Shown: positions 9,327-18,063, numbered from the stretch's first letter. The stretch: 64,000 bases of DNA from Mucilaginibacter sp. (GCF_025359345.1 NZ_JANYGQ010000037.1:1-64000); one strand, 5' to 3'. Numbers and translations: made by a program. The notes: a model not told the origin generated them from the sequence alone.

Positions 9327-9357
9327 TTATTATTGTAACATAATGTTACAATAATAA
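9327..9357. promoter_or_regulatory. 31-bp palindromic operator for the Nudix regulator
   Basis: Two perfect 15-bp arms (TTATTATTGTAACAT and its reverse complement) flank a single A at 9342. It lies 52 bp after the divergent regulator start (9275) and 44 bp before the esterase ATG (9401), overlapping where both promoters should be. Length and symmetry fit a dimeric winged-helix protein such as an NrtR family member. Confidence 0.75.
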
Positions 9358-9400
9358 AATTATTTGTTTCGGCCCCAATTAACCTCTAAATCTCCTTTTT

Positions 9401-10981
9401 ATGAAACGTCAACTCTTATTGCTGTGTACGGCACTGTTTTACTCGTACGCATTTGCACAGCCAGGTACCAACAAAGTAACCATAGCAAACGGAACGCTGC
9501 AAGGCACGTTTAACAGCGCAACCAATATACACAGCTTTAAGGGTATACCCTATGCCCTGCCACCGGTTGGCGACTTACGCTGGAAAGAGCCACAAGCACC
9601 CGCAAACTGGACAGGTGTTCGCAATGCCGACCACTTTAGCCACATGCCGATGCAAAAACGGGTGTTCGCGGATATGATTTTCCGCGCCGATACCATGAGC
9701 GAGGATTGCCTGTACCTAAACGTTTGGACACCAGCCAAGACCGGGAAGGAAAAACTGCCGGTACTGGTGTATTTTTATGGAGGAGGGTTTTCGGGGGGCG
9801 ATGGTTCAGAGGCGCGGTACGATGGCGAAAGCATGGCTCAAAAAGGTATAGTAGCCATAACTATTAACTACAGGCTGGGCGTATTCGGTTTCTTCTCGCA
9901 TCCCGGCCTTACTGCGGAATCTGCACACCGTGCATCAGGCAATTATGGCCTGTTAGACCAAACGGCCGCGTTAAAATGGGCGAAAGCTAATGTTGCAGCA
10001 TTCGGCGGCGACCCTGATAAAATAACCATAGCGGGAGAGTCTGCCGGTTCGATCGCAGTTAGTGCACAAATGGTATCGCCACTGTCGCGCAACTTAATAG
10101 CAGGTGCAATTGGCGAAAGCGGGGCCATGATAAACCCGACGCTGCCAGCCATATCACAAGCCGACGGCGAGAAAAATGGTGCAGTTTTTGGTGAAAAAAA
10201 CAACGTAAAATCATTAGCCGACCTCAGGGCCATGACCGCGTCACAATTACTTGATGCGGCATCAAAGCCTGGTGCGTGGCGCTTGGCAGCTACAATAGAT
10301 GGTTACTTTCTGCCGAAATCACCCACTGAGATTTTTATCGCCGGCGAGCAGGCACATGTTCCGTTGCTTGTTGGCTGGAATTCTGCCGAGATACCTTACC
10401 AGGCATTTACCGGTGGCGATATGCCTACACCGGAAAACTATGCAAAAAAGGTAAAACAACAATACCCAAATGATGCCGACGAGGTGCTTAAGCTATATCC
10501 CGGCGCTACACAGGATGAAGTAATAAAATCGGCCACTGCGTTGGCCAGCGACAGGTTTATTGCCTATAGCACCTGGAAATGGGCCGACCTGCACAGCCAA
10601 ACCGGCACCAGTCCTGTTTATCGTTATTTGTTTTCGACTCCACGCCCGCCCGAAGTAAATCCATCGCCAAATAAAAACCCGTTGCCACCGGCCATGGTTG
10701 GCGCGTCACATGCATCCGAAATTGAATTTGCCATGGGCAACCTGCCCTACGACAAGGTTTATGCCTGGACTCCTGACGATTACAAAGTATCAACAACTAT
10801 GGAAAGCTACTTCGCCAATTTTATAAAAACCGGCAACCCCAATGGCAAAGGCCTCCCAAAATGGGACCCGAATACCAAAGACAGTGCGGTTAAATTCATG
10901 AACATAGATGTGAATACTAAATTGCAGCCAGAAAGCGACCGGGGAAGGTATTTGTTTTTGGATAAGATTTATACGAAGTAA
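9401..10981 (+). CDS. Secreted type B carboxylesterase
   Basis: 526 residues with a Sec signal peptide (cleavage after SYAFA). It has the full carboxylesterase/lipase type B fold: EDCLYLNVW near residue 105, oxyanion-hole YGGGF, nucleophile elbow GESAGS, and a C-terminal catalytic His in GASHASEIEFAMG. Related enzymes (p-nitrobenzyl esterase, PnbA) hydrolyse aryl and alkyl esters. A periplasmic or secreted enzyme removing acyl or aryl groups from plant material is plausible. The operator at 9327-9357 suggests control by the divergent Nudix regulator. Confidence 0.92.
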   Translation: MKRQLLLLCTALFYSYAFAQPGTNKVTIANGTLQGTFNSATNIHSFKGIPYALPPVGDLRWKEPQAPANWTGVRNADHFSHMPMQKRVFADMIFRADTMSEDCLYLNVWTPAKTGKEKLPVLVYFYGGGFSGGDGSEARYDGESMAQKGIVAITINYRLGVFGFFSHPGLTAESAHRASGNYGLLDQTAALKWAKANVAAFGGDPDKITIAGESAGSIAVSAQMVSPLSRNLIAGAIGESGAMINPTLPAISQADGEKNGAVFGEKNNVKSLADLRAMTASQLLDAASKPGAWRLAATIDGYFLPKSPTEIFIAGEQAHVPLLVGWNSAEIPYQAFTGGDMPTPENYAKKVKQQYPNDADEVLKLYPGATQDEVIKSATALASDRFIAYSTWKWADLHSQTGTSPVYRYLFSTPRPPEVNPSPNKNPLPPAMVGASHASEIEFAMGNLPYDKVYAWTPDDYKVSTTMESYFANFIKTGNPNGKGLPKWDPNTKDSAVKFMNIDVNTKLQPESDRGRYLFLDKIYTK

Positions 10982-10986
10982 AACGA

Positions 10987-11643
10987 TTGATGAACGAATT
11001 TAAAGTAACGGGGAGCGCGCTGATAGGTCGCAACCGCACAGGCTGGCCTTTTGCGTCGCTAACCGTTAGTAGTAACAAATTACAACTTAACGCATCATTA
11101 TTTGGCAACTTCGTGTTTGCACCGGGCGACGTTTTTTCGATTGTACCTGATAATTCTGGATTATTAATTGGCAAAGGAATCCGGATTTATCACAGGGTTG
11201 GAGGGTATAATCAAAAAATTGTCTTTATTAGCCTTGAAAACCCACTGGCATTAATAAATCGTATTGAACAAGCCGGTTTCTTAAGCAATAAAACACCAAT
11301 GTACACTTCGGAGAAGGAAGAAATTATTGCAACGCAAACAAGCGGTGCATTTCCCGTAAAGATACCAGCCACTATAGTGATTGTGATTATTTGGAATTTA
11401 TGCCTTATCCCAGGCATATTTAATATGTTACATAATAAAAATGATATGCATTTGTTTGTTCCCAATGTCCAGTTGGCAACTGGGTTCATATTTTTAATCG
11501 CTGTTACCCTGTTGATAAGTGAGTCGTTTGGCCGGGTAATATTAAAACCCGGACGAACAGTTAACGATGTAAAATCAATGATTTATTTTCTTATGTTTAT
11601 ATCGATATTTTTATTTTTAGGGTTTACTTTTATTCCAAGGTAG
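10987..11643 (+). CDS. Membrane protein with PH-like N-terminus, unknown function
   Basis: 218 residues starting 5 bp after the esterase stop, so probably co-transcribed. Residues 1-85 look like a soluble PH/YdjC-independent beta domain (IGKGIRIYHRVGG followed by FISLENP). Three hydrophobic segments follow (~120-140, 158-178, 195-215). A second Met immediately after the first makes the exact start uncertain by one codon. No known enzyme motif was recognised. Confidence 0.65.
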   Translation: MMNEFKVTGSALIGRNRTGWPFASLTVSSNKLQLNASLFGNFVFAPGDVFSIVPDNSGLLIGKGIRIYHRVGGYNQKIVFISLENPLALINRIEQAGFLSNKTPMYTSEKEEIIATQTSGAFPVKIPATIVIVIIWNLCLIPGIFNMLHNKNDMHLFVPNVQLATGFIFLIAVTLLISESFGRVILKPGRTVNDVKSMIYFLMFISIFLFLGFTFIPR

Positions 11644-11684
11644 ATTGCCGGTGCCCGAACGAAAAAACATTTGTAACTTTAGTT

Positions 11685-11927
11685 ATGGCCACAAATTCTA
11701 TGAGCACAAGTGAATTCAAGAAAAACTTCTCTAAAGTTATTCTTCAGTTAAAATCCGGAGAATAATTTACCATAATGTCAGAAAACGGCGATGAGATTAT
11801 CAGTCTTTTATTGCCTGAAAACTCTCAAAAGCCTAAACGAAAACCGGGTATTTTGGAGGGTGAAGTTAAAGTTGTTTTTGCACCAGATTTTAAAATAACC
11901 GAGGAGGAATTCCTAAACCCCAAATAA
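11685..11927 (+). pseudogene. Phd-family antitoxin with an in-frame stop
   Basis: Reading from the ATG at 11685 gives an antitoxin-like N-terminus (STSEFKKNFSKVILQLKSGE), then TAA at 11763-11765, then FTIMSENGDEIISLLLPE and a tail ending in DFKITEEEFLNPK. Ignoring the stop, the ~80 residues match the layout of prevent-host-death (Phd/YefM) antitoxins common in Bacteroidota, where the stop position usually holds Glu (GAA to TAA is one base). No toxin ORF follows; the next gene is convergent. An internal ATG at 11775 could yield the C-terminal toxin-binding half only. Confidence 0.75.
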
Positions 11928-11934
11928 CGAATAT

Positions 11935-13347
11935 TTATTCCCTCTCCTCCAACTTTTTTAACTGCTCAACAGCGTATTCGTTTTTAGGATTTAACTCCAC
12001 GCACTTTTTGAAATTTTCCATCGACAGTTTTTTATCGCCGGTTTTTAAATAGGCCTCGGCCAGGCTGTCGTACAGGTTGCCGCTATTGGGATACCGGCTT
12101 ATATTGAGTTTAAATATCGCAACCGCATCATTATACTTCTGCTTTGCCATTAAGATAAAGCCAAACTCATTCATGTCACCCTCGGTAAGTTCAAAACCAA
12201 CATCTTTTTGCTTAAGCTCCGTTAAAATACCAGCTGCGTTATCAAATCCTTTTTTTGCAAGTTCGGCACCGTAGGCTTTAACCGAGTAAGGAGAATTATA
12301 ACCTTCCTCTATCCACTTAATGGCCCAGGTTGTTTGTTTACCCATAAACAAATCGACAACTTCGGGGGCGATAAACAGTCCCCGGTACTCGTGGGTAAAA
12401 TAAACCAAGCTTTCGTGCCTGTCCGGGAAATCGATATAAAATGCTTTAAACGCGCCGTTATCGCCCCAATGCCAAAAAGCTTTGCCTTTTTCATTTTCCT
12501 GCAATCCAACGCCCAATCCCCACCAAATATGGTTCATCGCCTCAGATGGTTTATGCATAAACCAATTTCCGGGTGTTGCTTTGGCAAGCATCAATTGGTG
12601 GGTTGCCGGCTTTAAACCCTCGCCGCTGGCAACTGCCTGCAAAAAAAGGTTATAATCGTGGGCATTAGTAAGTAAGCTGTAAGCGGCGTTTTGGCTGGAA
12701 TGGCGTTTAACTTGCCCTGCGCTATTGCCAAACGCGGACGCGGTATCAAACTTATTTGTCCATTCATAATTGCTGCTGGTCATCTTTAATGGTACAAACA
12801 CTTCCTCATCAGCCAATTGATTTAAAGTTTTTCCTGTTATTTTCTCAACAGTACGTTGCAAAAACACGAATCCCTCGCCCGAATACGAAAAACAACTGTC
12901 GGGCGGAAACATCAATTTTGCAGGACCCGATCTGCTCCAGTTTGGCAAGCCTGTTTTATGGCTTAATACAATACGGGCAGTAATTTTTCCGTAGCGCGGG
13001 TCGGTTTGGTCAAAATGATCGTATTTGCCAATGTAGCTTAACAACGGCATGTCCAAATCAATCAAGCCACGGTCGTAAAGGCGCAATACAGTGTAGGCAA
13101 ATATGCACTTGCTTAGGGATGCCGCCTCGAATATGGTGTTTGAGGTAACTTTTTGAGCATTGCCATTTTCAATAGTCCCCAGGTTATATACTTCGGATTT
13201 ATCGTTTTTTGTATAGACAAGTTGCACGCCCGGAAGGTTTACAGCCCGGCTAATTTCCATTAACCGGGCTGCTTTATTTTTATCCTGTGCTAATACAGGC
13301 GACAATAATATTAACGAGTATAAACCGAACGTAATAAACTGTTTCAT
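11935..13347 (-). CDS. Secreted serine hydrolase (class C beta-lactamase fold) with TPR tail
   Basis: 470 residues with a signal peptide ending SPVLAQ (~21). The beta-lactamase/PBP4-like domain spans ~25-340, with the nucleophile motif S77-L-S-K80, a Y-S-G element near residue 165 and the HWGDNGAF region acting as the third motif. The C-terminal ~120 residues contain TPR-like repeats (NSGNLYDSLAEAYLKTGD, NPKNEYAVEQLKKL). Family members are esterases, D-aminopeptidases or transpeptidase relatives. Real beta-lactam resistance is not implied. Periplasmic. Confidence 0.88.
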   Translation of the reverse strand: MKQFITFGLYSLILLSPVLAQDKNKAARLMEISRAVNLPGVQLVYTKNDKSEVYNLGTIENGNAQKVTSNTIFEAASLSKCIFAYTVLRLYDRGLIDLDMPLLSYIGKYDHFDQTDPRYGKITARIVLSHKTGLPNWSRSGPAKLMFPPDSCFSYSGEGFVFLQRTVEKITGKTLNQLADEEVFVPLKMTSSNYEWTNKFDTASAFGNSAGQVKRHSSQNAAYSLLTNAHDYNLFLQAVASGEGLKPATHQLMLAKATPGNWFMHKPSEAMNHIWWGLGVGLQENEKGKAFWHWGDNGAFKAFYIDFPDRHESLVYFTHEYRGLFIAPEVVDLFMGKQTTWAIKWIEEGYNSPYSVKAYGAELAKKGFDNAAGILTELKQKDVGFELTEGDMNEFGFILMAKQKYNDAVAIFKLNISRYPNSGNLYDSLAEAYLKTGDKKLSMENFKKCVELNPKNEYAVEQLKKLEERE

Positions 13348-13418
13348 GCAGGTTTGCGTTTTTGTATATGACGCTCATCAGCATTAACTTGTTGCAATTG
13401 CGAGTGGTATATTGGCGG

Positions 13419-14180
13419 TTACTTATTAACCTTGTATCCAAGGCCGATATTAAACGTTACAAATACCGCGCTTTGCTTTTGATTAGGGCTGTTTTGCAGT
13501 TTATAGCTGTCAATCTTCCAATCGCCTGCATAGGCATTGATGTAATATCCGGCACGAACGCCGATTGGGATATTCCGCTCAATTTCGAAGCAATCCATTT
13601 TTTTGGTTTTCATTTTTATTAAAAAATCATACCCGGCACCGAGTTCAATACCAAAATTTGGCTGCCAGAATGTTTTGCTTGATGTGCTATTCAATAGCTC
13701 GTCGGTAAAACTATTTGTATTTTGGATGCGGGCCTTATCTTCGACTTTTAGCATCGCCGCTGAAAAATTAATCCCGGCAAACGGGTAAAGCCTGTATGAG
13801 GAGTTCGACGATATGTTATATCCCGCCCGCCAAAACAGCTGGTATTGATTATACTTTACCTTAAGGTCATTAACGGTCGAACTGGCAATTGGCGTAAAAC
13901 CAACACCATCTTCAAACAGCCAGTTTTTAAACACATGACTCATAGACGCGTTAATCCAGATATTCGACTGATTAATTGACGGAATTCCGTTGGCATTGAG
14001 CGCGCCGTTCAGCTGGCTAATGTCGCCTTTACGATAAGTGACCTGTATTTGCATTGCACCCGCCGGATTGTGGTGCGCCATCCATCCATGGGTTTTAGCA
14101 GTATCGATAGTTTCCGCCATCACGGCGTTCGATGTAAAAAAAAGGGCGGTCAATGAAACCAGGTAAGTAAATTTTTTCAT
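13419..14180 (-). CDS. Outer-membrane beta-barrel-like protein, unknown
   Basis: 253 residues with a signal peptide ending at SNAVMA (~22). The rest is alternating-hydrophobicity beta strands (YQLFWRAGYNISSNSSYRLYPF, FGIELGAGYDFLIK), ending in FVTFNIGLGYKVNK. A terminal aromatic-rich strand is typical of barrel proteins inserted by BAM. It resembles porin-family/OmpW-sized proteins but no family was recognised. Stands between the serine hydrolase and the oxidoreductase, all on the minus strand. Confidence 0.7.
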   Translation of the reverse strand: MKKFTYLVSLTALFFTSNAVMAETIDTAKTHGWMAHHNPAGAMQIQVTYRKGDISQLNGALNANGIPSINQSNIWINASMSHVFKNWLFEDGVGFTPIASSTVNDLKVKYNQYQLFWRAGYNISSNSSYRLYPFAGINFSAAMLKVEDKARIQNTNSFTDELLNSTSSKTFWQPNFGIELGAGYDFLIKMKTKKMDCFEIERNIPIGVRAGYYINAYAGDWKIDSYKLQNSPNQKQSAVFVTFNIGLGYKVNK

Positions 14181-14289
14181 AGGATTGTTGATATCTACGT
14201 TAAGTATTTTTAACTAAAGAATAAAAAATCATCATTCTTGTTTTAAATAAACTACGTAAACAAACAACGCACGGTTGTTTAAATTTATT

Positions 14290-15285
14290 TTATTCCGCAT
14301 CTGCCTGGTACTTAATCCCGGCTATCGCCCTAATTGTATCTAGGGTTTCCATTAATGATAACGTATCAGCAAACGGGATTACAACGCTTTCCGTTAGCCC
14401 GCGTCTTAAACATTCGTTCACATGCCGGGCCTCGTATTGATAGCCGAATCCAGCCTCTTTTTCAATCGGGATAACTTCACGACTGTCGACATATTTAGGG
14501 TAATATTCAATCGTGGCCGATGGTTCATAAAACCTCGAGGTGAGCCTTATTCGGCCTTCAGTCCCCGAAATATCGGCCTCTGTTGCCATGTTCGACGAGA
14601 AGCTGGAAAATAGCTGTGCCATAGCGCCATTTTTATATTTAAACAGGATGGCGCATTGCTCATCCACGCCGGTTGCGGATGGCGTCATACTCGCTTCAAT
14701 AACATCTGGTTTGCCCAGTATGCTCATCGCCATAAAGACATTGTAGATACCTATGTCCATCAGCGTGCCGCCACCTAACGCAGGATCGAAAAGCCGGGCA
14801 GGTACCGGCGGGGCAGGTTTAAAACCGAAATTTATCAATACCGACCGGATATCGCCCAGTAGCCCCTGCCTTATCATTTCATGCGTTTTTTTGTAATGCG
14901 GATGAAACATCGTCCAGCGGGCCTCCATTAAAAACAGGCTCTTTTCTTTTGCCAAATCTATCATCGCTTTTGCCTGGCGGGCATTCATCGCGAAGGGCTT
15001 TTCGCATAATACGGCTTTGTTATGCTGCAGGCAAAGCAGTGTATTTTCATAATGCAGGTTGTGCGGCGTAGCGATATAAATCACATCAACCTCCGGGTTT
15101 TTAACTAACGCTTCGTAACCGTCATGCCGATATTTTATATCAAATTCATCACCGAACTCCTCAGCGGTTTCCTGTGAACGAGAGCCAATGGCAATTAGTT
15201 CAGCATCTGTAACCAGCTTCAAATCTGCCGCAAATTTGCGGGCTATGCGCCCTGCTCCTAATATTCCCCAGCGAATTGTTTTCAT
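14290..15285 (-). CDS. Gfo/Idh/MocA-family NAD(P)-dependent oxidoreductase
   Basis: 331 residues. The N-terminal Rossmann fold has WGILGAGRIARKFA (residues 6-19) and the family motif CEKPFAMN near residue 95. The C-terminal alpha/beta domain contains GGGTLMDIGIYN (~170). These enzymes oxidise or reduce sugars, inositols or trans-dihydrodiols; the substrate is not readable from sequence. Cytoplasmic, no signal peptide. Divergent from the Crp-type regulator at 15446, with a repeat-filled gap between them. Confidence 0.9.
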   Translation of the reverse strand: MKTIRWGILGAGRIARKFAADLKLVTDAELIAIGSRSQETAEEFGDEFDIKYRHDGYEALVKNPEVDVIYIATPHNLHYENTLLCLQHNKAVLCEKPFAMNARQAKAMIDLAKEKSLFLMEARWTMFHPHYKKTHEMIRQGLLGDIRSVLINFGFKPAPPVPARLFDPALGGGTLMDIGIYNVFMAMSILGKPDVIEASMTPSATGVDEQCAILFKYKNGAMAQLFSSFSSNMATEADISGTEGRIRLTSRFYEPSATIEYYPKYVDSREVIPIEKEAGFGYQYEARHVNECLRRGLTESVVIPFADTLSLMETLDTIRAIAGIKYQADAE

Positions 15286-15295
15286 GTTACGAAGA

Positions 15296-15443
15296 TAGAA
15301 TCAAGAAACAAGAGTCAAGAATCAAGACAAAAAAATAAAGTAAATTTACGCACTTACCTATTGCCTGTTAATTTCGCCTTTTCTGATTCTTGAGATCTTT
15401 TAATTTCTTGTATCTTGTCTTCTTGCATCTTGATTCTATTTCC
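15296..15443. repeat. TCAAGA/TCTTGA word repeats, inverted
   Basis: The left half has several direct copies of TCAAGA-type words (caagaaacaagagtcaagaa). The right half has the complements (tcttgagatctt, atcttgtcttcttgcatctt). The two halves can pair into a long imperfect hairpin in the divergent promoter region between the oxidoreductase and crp-like genes. Confidence 0.6.
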
Positions 15444-15445
15444 CA

Positions 15446-16018
15446 ATGTACCCCGAACTCCTCGCACATATAAAAAAATTCGTAAGCCTCACAGCTGCCG
15501 AAGAAAAACTATTATGTGAAAACCTTGAACCCAAAAAGTTAAAAAAGAAGGAGTTTTTGTTAGAGGCCGGTAAGCACTGCCATGGTAACTATTTTGTTAT
15601 AAATGGATGCCTGCGCCTCTACTTCATTAACAGCAAGCTAAACGAACAAATATTACAATTTGGAATTGAAAACTGGTGGATAGCCGACCAGGATAGCATA
15701 GCCAGCGGCCGGCCTGCAAATTGTTATATACAGGCAATAGAGGCTTCTGAATTACTTTTTCTGAGCGAAAAAACCAGGGCAATACTGTGCGAACAAATAC
15801 CACATTTAGAGAGCTATTTTCGCATAATGATGCAAAAGGCTTATGTTGCCGCACAACGTCGTATCGGTTTTATATTTAATCAAACCGAAGAAGAACGCTA
15901 CCGCAGCTTTACCAGCCAGTTTCCCGGTTTTGTGCAGCGGGTGCCGCAATATATGCTGGCATCCTATCTTGGCTTTACGCCCCAATTTTTAAGCCGACTT
16001 CGGGCAAAAAAGTCTTAA
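15446..16018 (+). CDS. Crp/Fnr-family transcriptional regulator
   Basis: 190 residues. An N-terminal cNMP-binding-like barrel (~25-125, FLLEAGKHCHGNYFVINGCLRLYF) is followed by a helical linker and a C-terminal HTH (VPQYMLASYLGFTPQFLSRLRAKKS). There is no complete cAMP-contact motif, so the ligand, if any, is unknown. Short Crp-like proteins of this kind in Bacteroidota usually sit beside small redox enzymes; here the AhpD-like gene follows 69 bp later, suggesting a regulator-target pair. Confidence 0.85.
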   Translation: MYPELLAHIKKFVSLTAAEEKLLCENLEPKKLKKKEFLLEAGKHCHGNYFVINGCLRLYFINSKLNEQILQFGIENWWIADQDSIASGRPANCYIQAIEASELLFLSEKTRAILCEQIPHLESYFRIMMQKAYVAAQRRIGFIFNQTEEERYRSFTSQFPGFVQRVPQYMLASYLGFTPQFLSRLRAKKS

Positions 16019-16087
16019 TTTCTTAACCACAGTTCATTTTTCCAGAGGTGTTTGATGTGCAACTTTGCTGTATCAAAACATTAAAAA

Positions 16088-16528
16088 ATGAGCAACAGAA
16101 TCAAAATCAACCAGGCCGACCCGGCAGGGTACAAAGCTATGCTGGCGATGGAAAACTACATTGAAAGCACCGGTTTAACCACCAAACACAAGGATTTAAT
16201 AAAAATCCGTGCATCGCAGATCAACGGCTGCACCTACTGTATAGACATCCACACCCGCGATGCACGTAAAGCCGGCGAAACCGAACAACGCATCTACGGG
16301 CTTACCTCGTGGCGCGAAACGCCGTTTTTTGACGAACAGGAACGCGCCATTTTGGCCCTTACCGAAGAAGTAACCCTCATAAGCGGCAAAGTATCCGACG
16401 AAACCTATAACAACGCAGCTGCGTTGTTTGACAAAACTTACCTGGCACAACTGATAATGGGAATCATAACCATTAATGCATGGAACAGGATTGGGGTAAC
16501 TACCAGGTTAGAGCCGGTGTTGATTTGA
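16088..16528 (+). CDS. AhpD-like carboxymuconolactone decarboxylase-family protein
   Basis: 146 residues with the CMD/AhpD core: the redox motif C48-T-Y-C51 followed by H55 in a GCTYCIDIHTRDARKAGE context. AhpD-type proteins use the CxxC pair as a peroxidase or disulfide reductase, so a peroxide or electrophile defence role is likely. Length is typical for the single-domain family. It follows the Crp-like regulator on the same strand. Confidence 0.9.
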   Translation: MSNRIKINQADPAGYKAMLAMENYIESTGLTTKHKDLIKIRASQINGCTYCIDIHTRDARKAGETEQRIYGLTSWRETPFFDEQERAILALTEEVTLISGKVSDETYNNAAALFDKTYLAQLIMGIITINAWNRIGVTTRLEPVLI

Positions 16529-16550
16529 GAACCAGCAGTATAAATGCGTA

Positions 16551-16613
16551 GCGTTCCATTTTTTCACATGGAACACCTGGAACGCCGTGAAACATACTGA
16601 TTATCAAATGCTT
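16551..16613. repeat. Dispersed intergenic repeat, copy A
   Basis: Contains GCGTTCCATTTTTTCACATG, then GGAACACCTGGAACGC and TGAAACATACTGATTATCAA. Copies B (33977) and C (34180) share the same order of blocks. GTTCC/GGAAC can form a small hairpin. The remaining 200 bases up to the tRNA hold nothing else I recognise apart from the tRNA promoter. Confidence 0.65.
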
Positions 16614-16799
16614 CCTGATTTACGTCCTGGGGAAAGTTTATACTTTAATGGTTACTCCGGTTTCAAGTCTTCAAGATGGATCTTAGCCGGCCCCATGGAT
16701 TGAAAGCAGGAATTGACAGACCGGATGAAAATTAAGGGCCTGTATGTTAAACAGATAAAACGAAAAGTAAAAAACTTTTCTTAATTAAGTATTTTAGTC

Positions 16800-16807
16800 T
16801 ATCTTTG
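16800..16807 (+). promoter_or_regulatory. -7 box of tRNA-Leu(UAG)
   Basis: TATCTTTG fits the Bacteroidota -7 consensus TAnnTTTG and lies 22 bp before the mature tRNA 5' end. No exact -33 TTTG was found. Confidence 0.55.
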
Positions 16808-16829
16808 CGACCTCATAAAAATCCTAACT

Positions 16830-16911
16830 GCGGAAGTGGCGTAATTGGTAGCCGCACCAGACTTAGGATCTGGCGCCGCGAGGCGTGGGGGTTCGAGTCC
16901 CTTCTTCCGCA
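16830..16911 (+). tRNA. tRNA-Leu (anticodon TAG)
   Basis: The acceptor stem GCGGAAG pairs with CTTCCGC at the end and A is the discriminator. The anticodon arm CCAGA-CTTAGGA-TCTGG gives TAG. A long variable arm typical of leucine tRNA and the T-loop GTTCGAGTC are present. Confidence 0.97.
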
Positions 16912-16914
16912 CAG

Positions 16915-16950
16915 AAAAGCCGTTAACTGAAAAAGTTAGCGGCTTTTTTA
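16915..16950 (+). terminator. Rho-independent terminator after tRNA-Leu(UAG)
   Basis: AGCCGTTAACT pairs with AGTTAGCGGCT (one wobble) around a short A-rich loop, followed by a run of T. Confidence 0.85.
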
Positions 16951-16966
16951 TTTAAATCAAGTTTAC

Positions 16967-17491
16967 TTATAATTTTAAATGTAGAAGTAAATCATTATCC
17001 CGGATTTGAAAATGTTTAATCGAATAGTTTAAAAAGTAATCGATACTAATAACCGTTTTATCAACCTTGTAATGATCAGTTAAAAAGGGCGTGCCTAAGA
17101 AATCACCACGATTCGTTTTAGTAGGTTGTCCGATTTTTTTTAAAATATCATTTCGATCGTCAGTAAATTTCAATCGGAATGGAAGTTCATTAATGATAAT
17201 AACTGATTTTGGGTAAATATTAAAATGGGAGAATCGTGGATTACCCTCTTTAAAAACTATCTCATCATCTTCATCGAAGATCGCATCTTCATTGGTATAC
17301 CCTAATTCGATTTCTGTACTCTCAGAAATCATATACTCGCTTTGTGATACATTATAAGTTGTTAAATCGGTAAATGTGCTTTCCAAAAATGACTGAAACT
17401 CTGGATCCGATAAATAAGCACCAAATCGTTTGCTGAAATCGAGGTATGATAACATATCGTCTAAGTTGTTATTGGAGCGAAATATCACCAA
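16967..17491 (-). CDS. Hypothetical protein, immunity-like size and composition
   Basis: 174 acidic, aromatic-rich residues with no signal peptide or TM segment. A second Met at residue 13 (MLSYLDFSKRFG) may be the real start. The C-terminal half reads FRLKFTDDRNDILKKIGQPT and a DHYKVD block. These patterns occur in small soluble Bacteroidota proteins that read scores of gene differences in closely related strains, but I cannot name the family. It lies between a tRNA-Leu terminator and the truncated start of a Rossmann-fold gene, suggesting recent insertion. Confidence 0.6.
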   Translation of the reverse strand: MVIFRSNNNLDDMLSYLDFSKRFGAYLSDPEFQSFLESTFTDLTTYNVSQSEYMISESTEIELGYTNEDAIFDEDDEIVFKEGNPRFSHFNIYPKSVIIINELPFRLKFTDDRNDILKKIGQPTKTNRGDFLGTPFLTDHYKVDKTVISIDYFLNYSIKHFQIRDNDLLLHLKL

Positions 17492-17546
17492 TAATTTTCA
17501 AAATACCTTCAATAGTGCCTGTGGCACCGATGATGATGATTTTCAT
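17469..17546 (-). pseudogene. Truncated 5' end of a Rossmann-fold (SDR/epimerase-like) gene
   Basis: The ATG at 17546 opens MKIIIIGATGTI, the classic N-terminus of NAD(P)-binding SDR or epimerase proteins. The sequence then changes to EGILKIIGDISLQ and stops at 17469. The expected GxxGxxG continuation and the remaining ~200 residues are missing. The break falls at the 5' end of the hypothetical gene 16967-17491, so an insertion or deletion probably removed the body of the gene. Confidence 0.65.
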
Positions 17547-17553
17547 CTGCTTT

Positions 17554-18024
17554 TTATTGTTGCATTGTGTATTTTAATGCTGCCAGCTTACTTTTCTCCC
17601 ACATTAACACCGCGCTGTTAAAAAAGCACTTTGTTGCAGCGCTGTCGGCCTTTACGAATACCCTGAATTTTTCACCGTCGGATTTATAAACCTCGAGGTA
17701 GGAGACATCGGCAGACACTTTGAAATATCGCCTTTTTATGGAATCGATATCCGGGTAAAAAGCGTAATTAATGTAACTTTTAGCCGGGTCATTTTCATCT
17801 GTCCAATAGGCTGCAAGGCGCCGGTTTGTAAAGAAGTTCCCCGAAACTTTTATTTTGTATTGGGAATCAAATAAGATGATATGTTCGTCGCCCGCTAAAA
17901 GCCCAAGTCGCCTGATGTAATTAATATGGATTCGTGATAAGGCAGCACCTTTTTGTACGCCTGGCTGACAAGCCGCAAAAAAAGAAACAATAATAACTCC
18001 GGTTAAGGTTCTTAATTTTTTCAC
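17554..18024 (-). CDS. Hypothetical lipoprotein
   Basis: 156 residues with a lipoprotein signal (hydrophobic stretch to ~17, then FAAC with Cys19). The mature part is small and mixed, with a KYFKVSADVSYLEVYKSDGEKFRVFV strand-rich region, and has no motif I recognise. Stop and start positions are clear. The neighbour upstream on the same strand is the BtuF-like gene (40 bp gap). Confidence 0.65.
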   Translation of the reverse strand: MKKLRTLTGVIIVSFFAACQPGVQKGAALSRIHINYIRRLGLLAGDEHIILFDSQYKIKVSGNFFTNRRLAAYWTDENDPAKSYINYAFYPDIDSIKRRYFKVSADVSYLEVYKSDGEKFRVFVKADSAATKCFFNSAVLMWEKSKLAALKYTMQQ

Positions 18025-18063
18025 GGGGCTCGGCTTGCTAGTTACTGCTAAATTAGCAACAAT

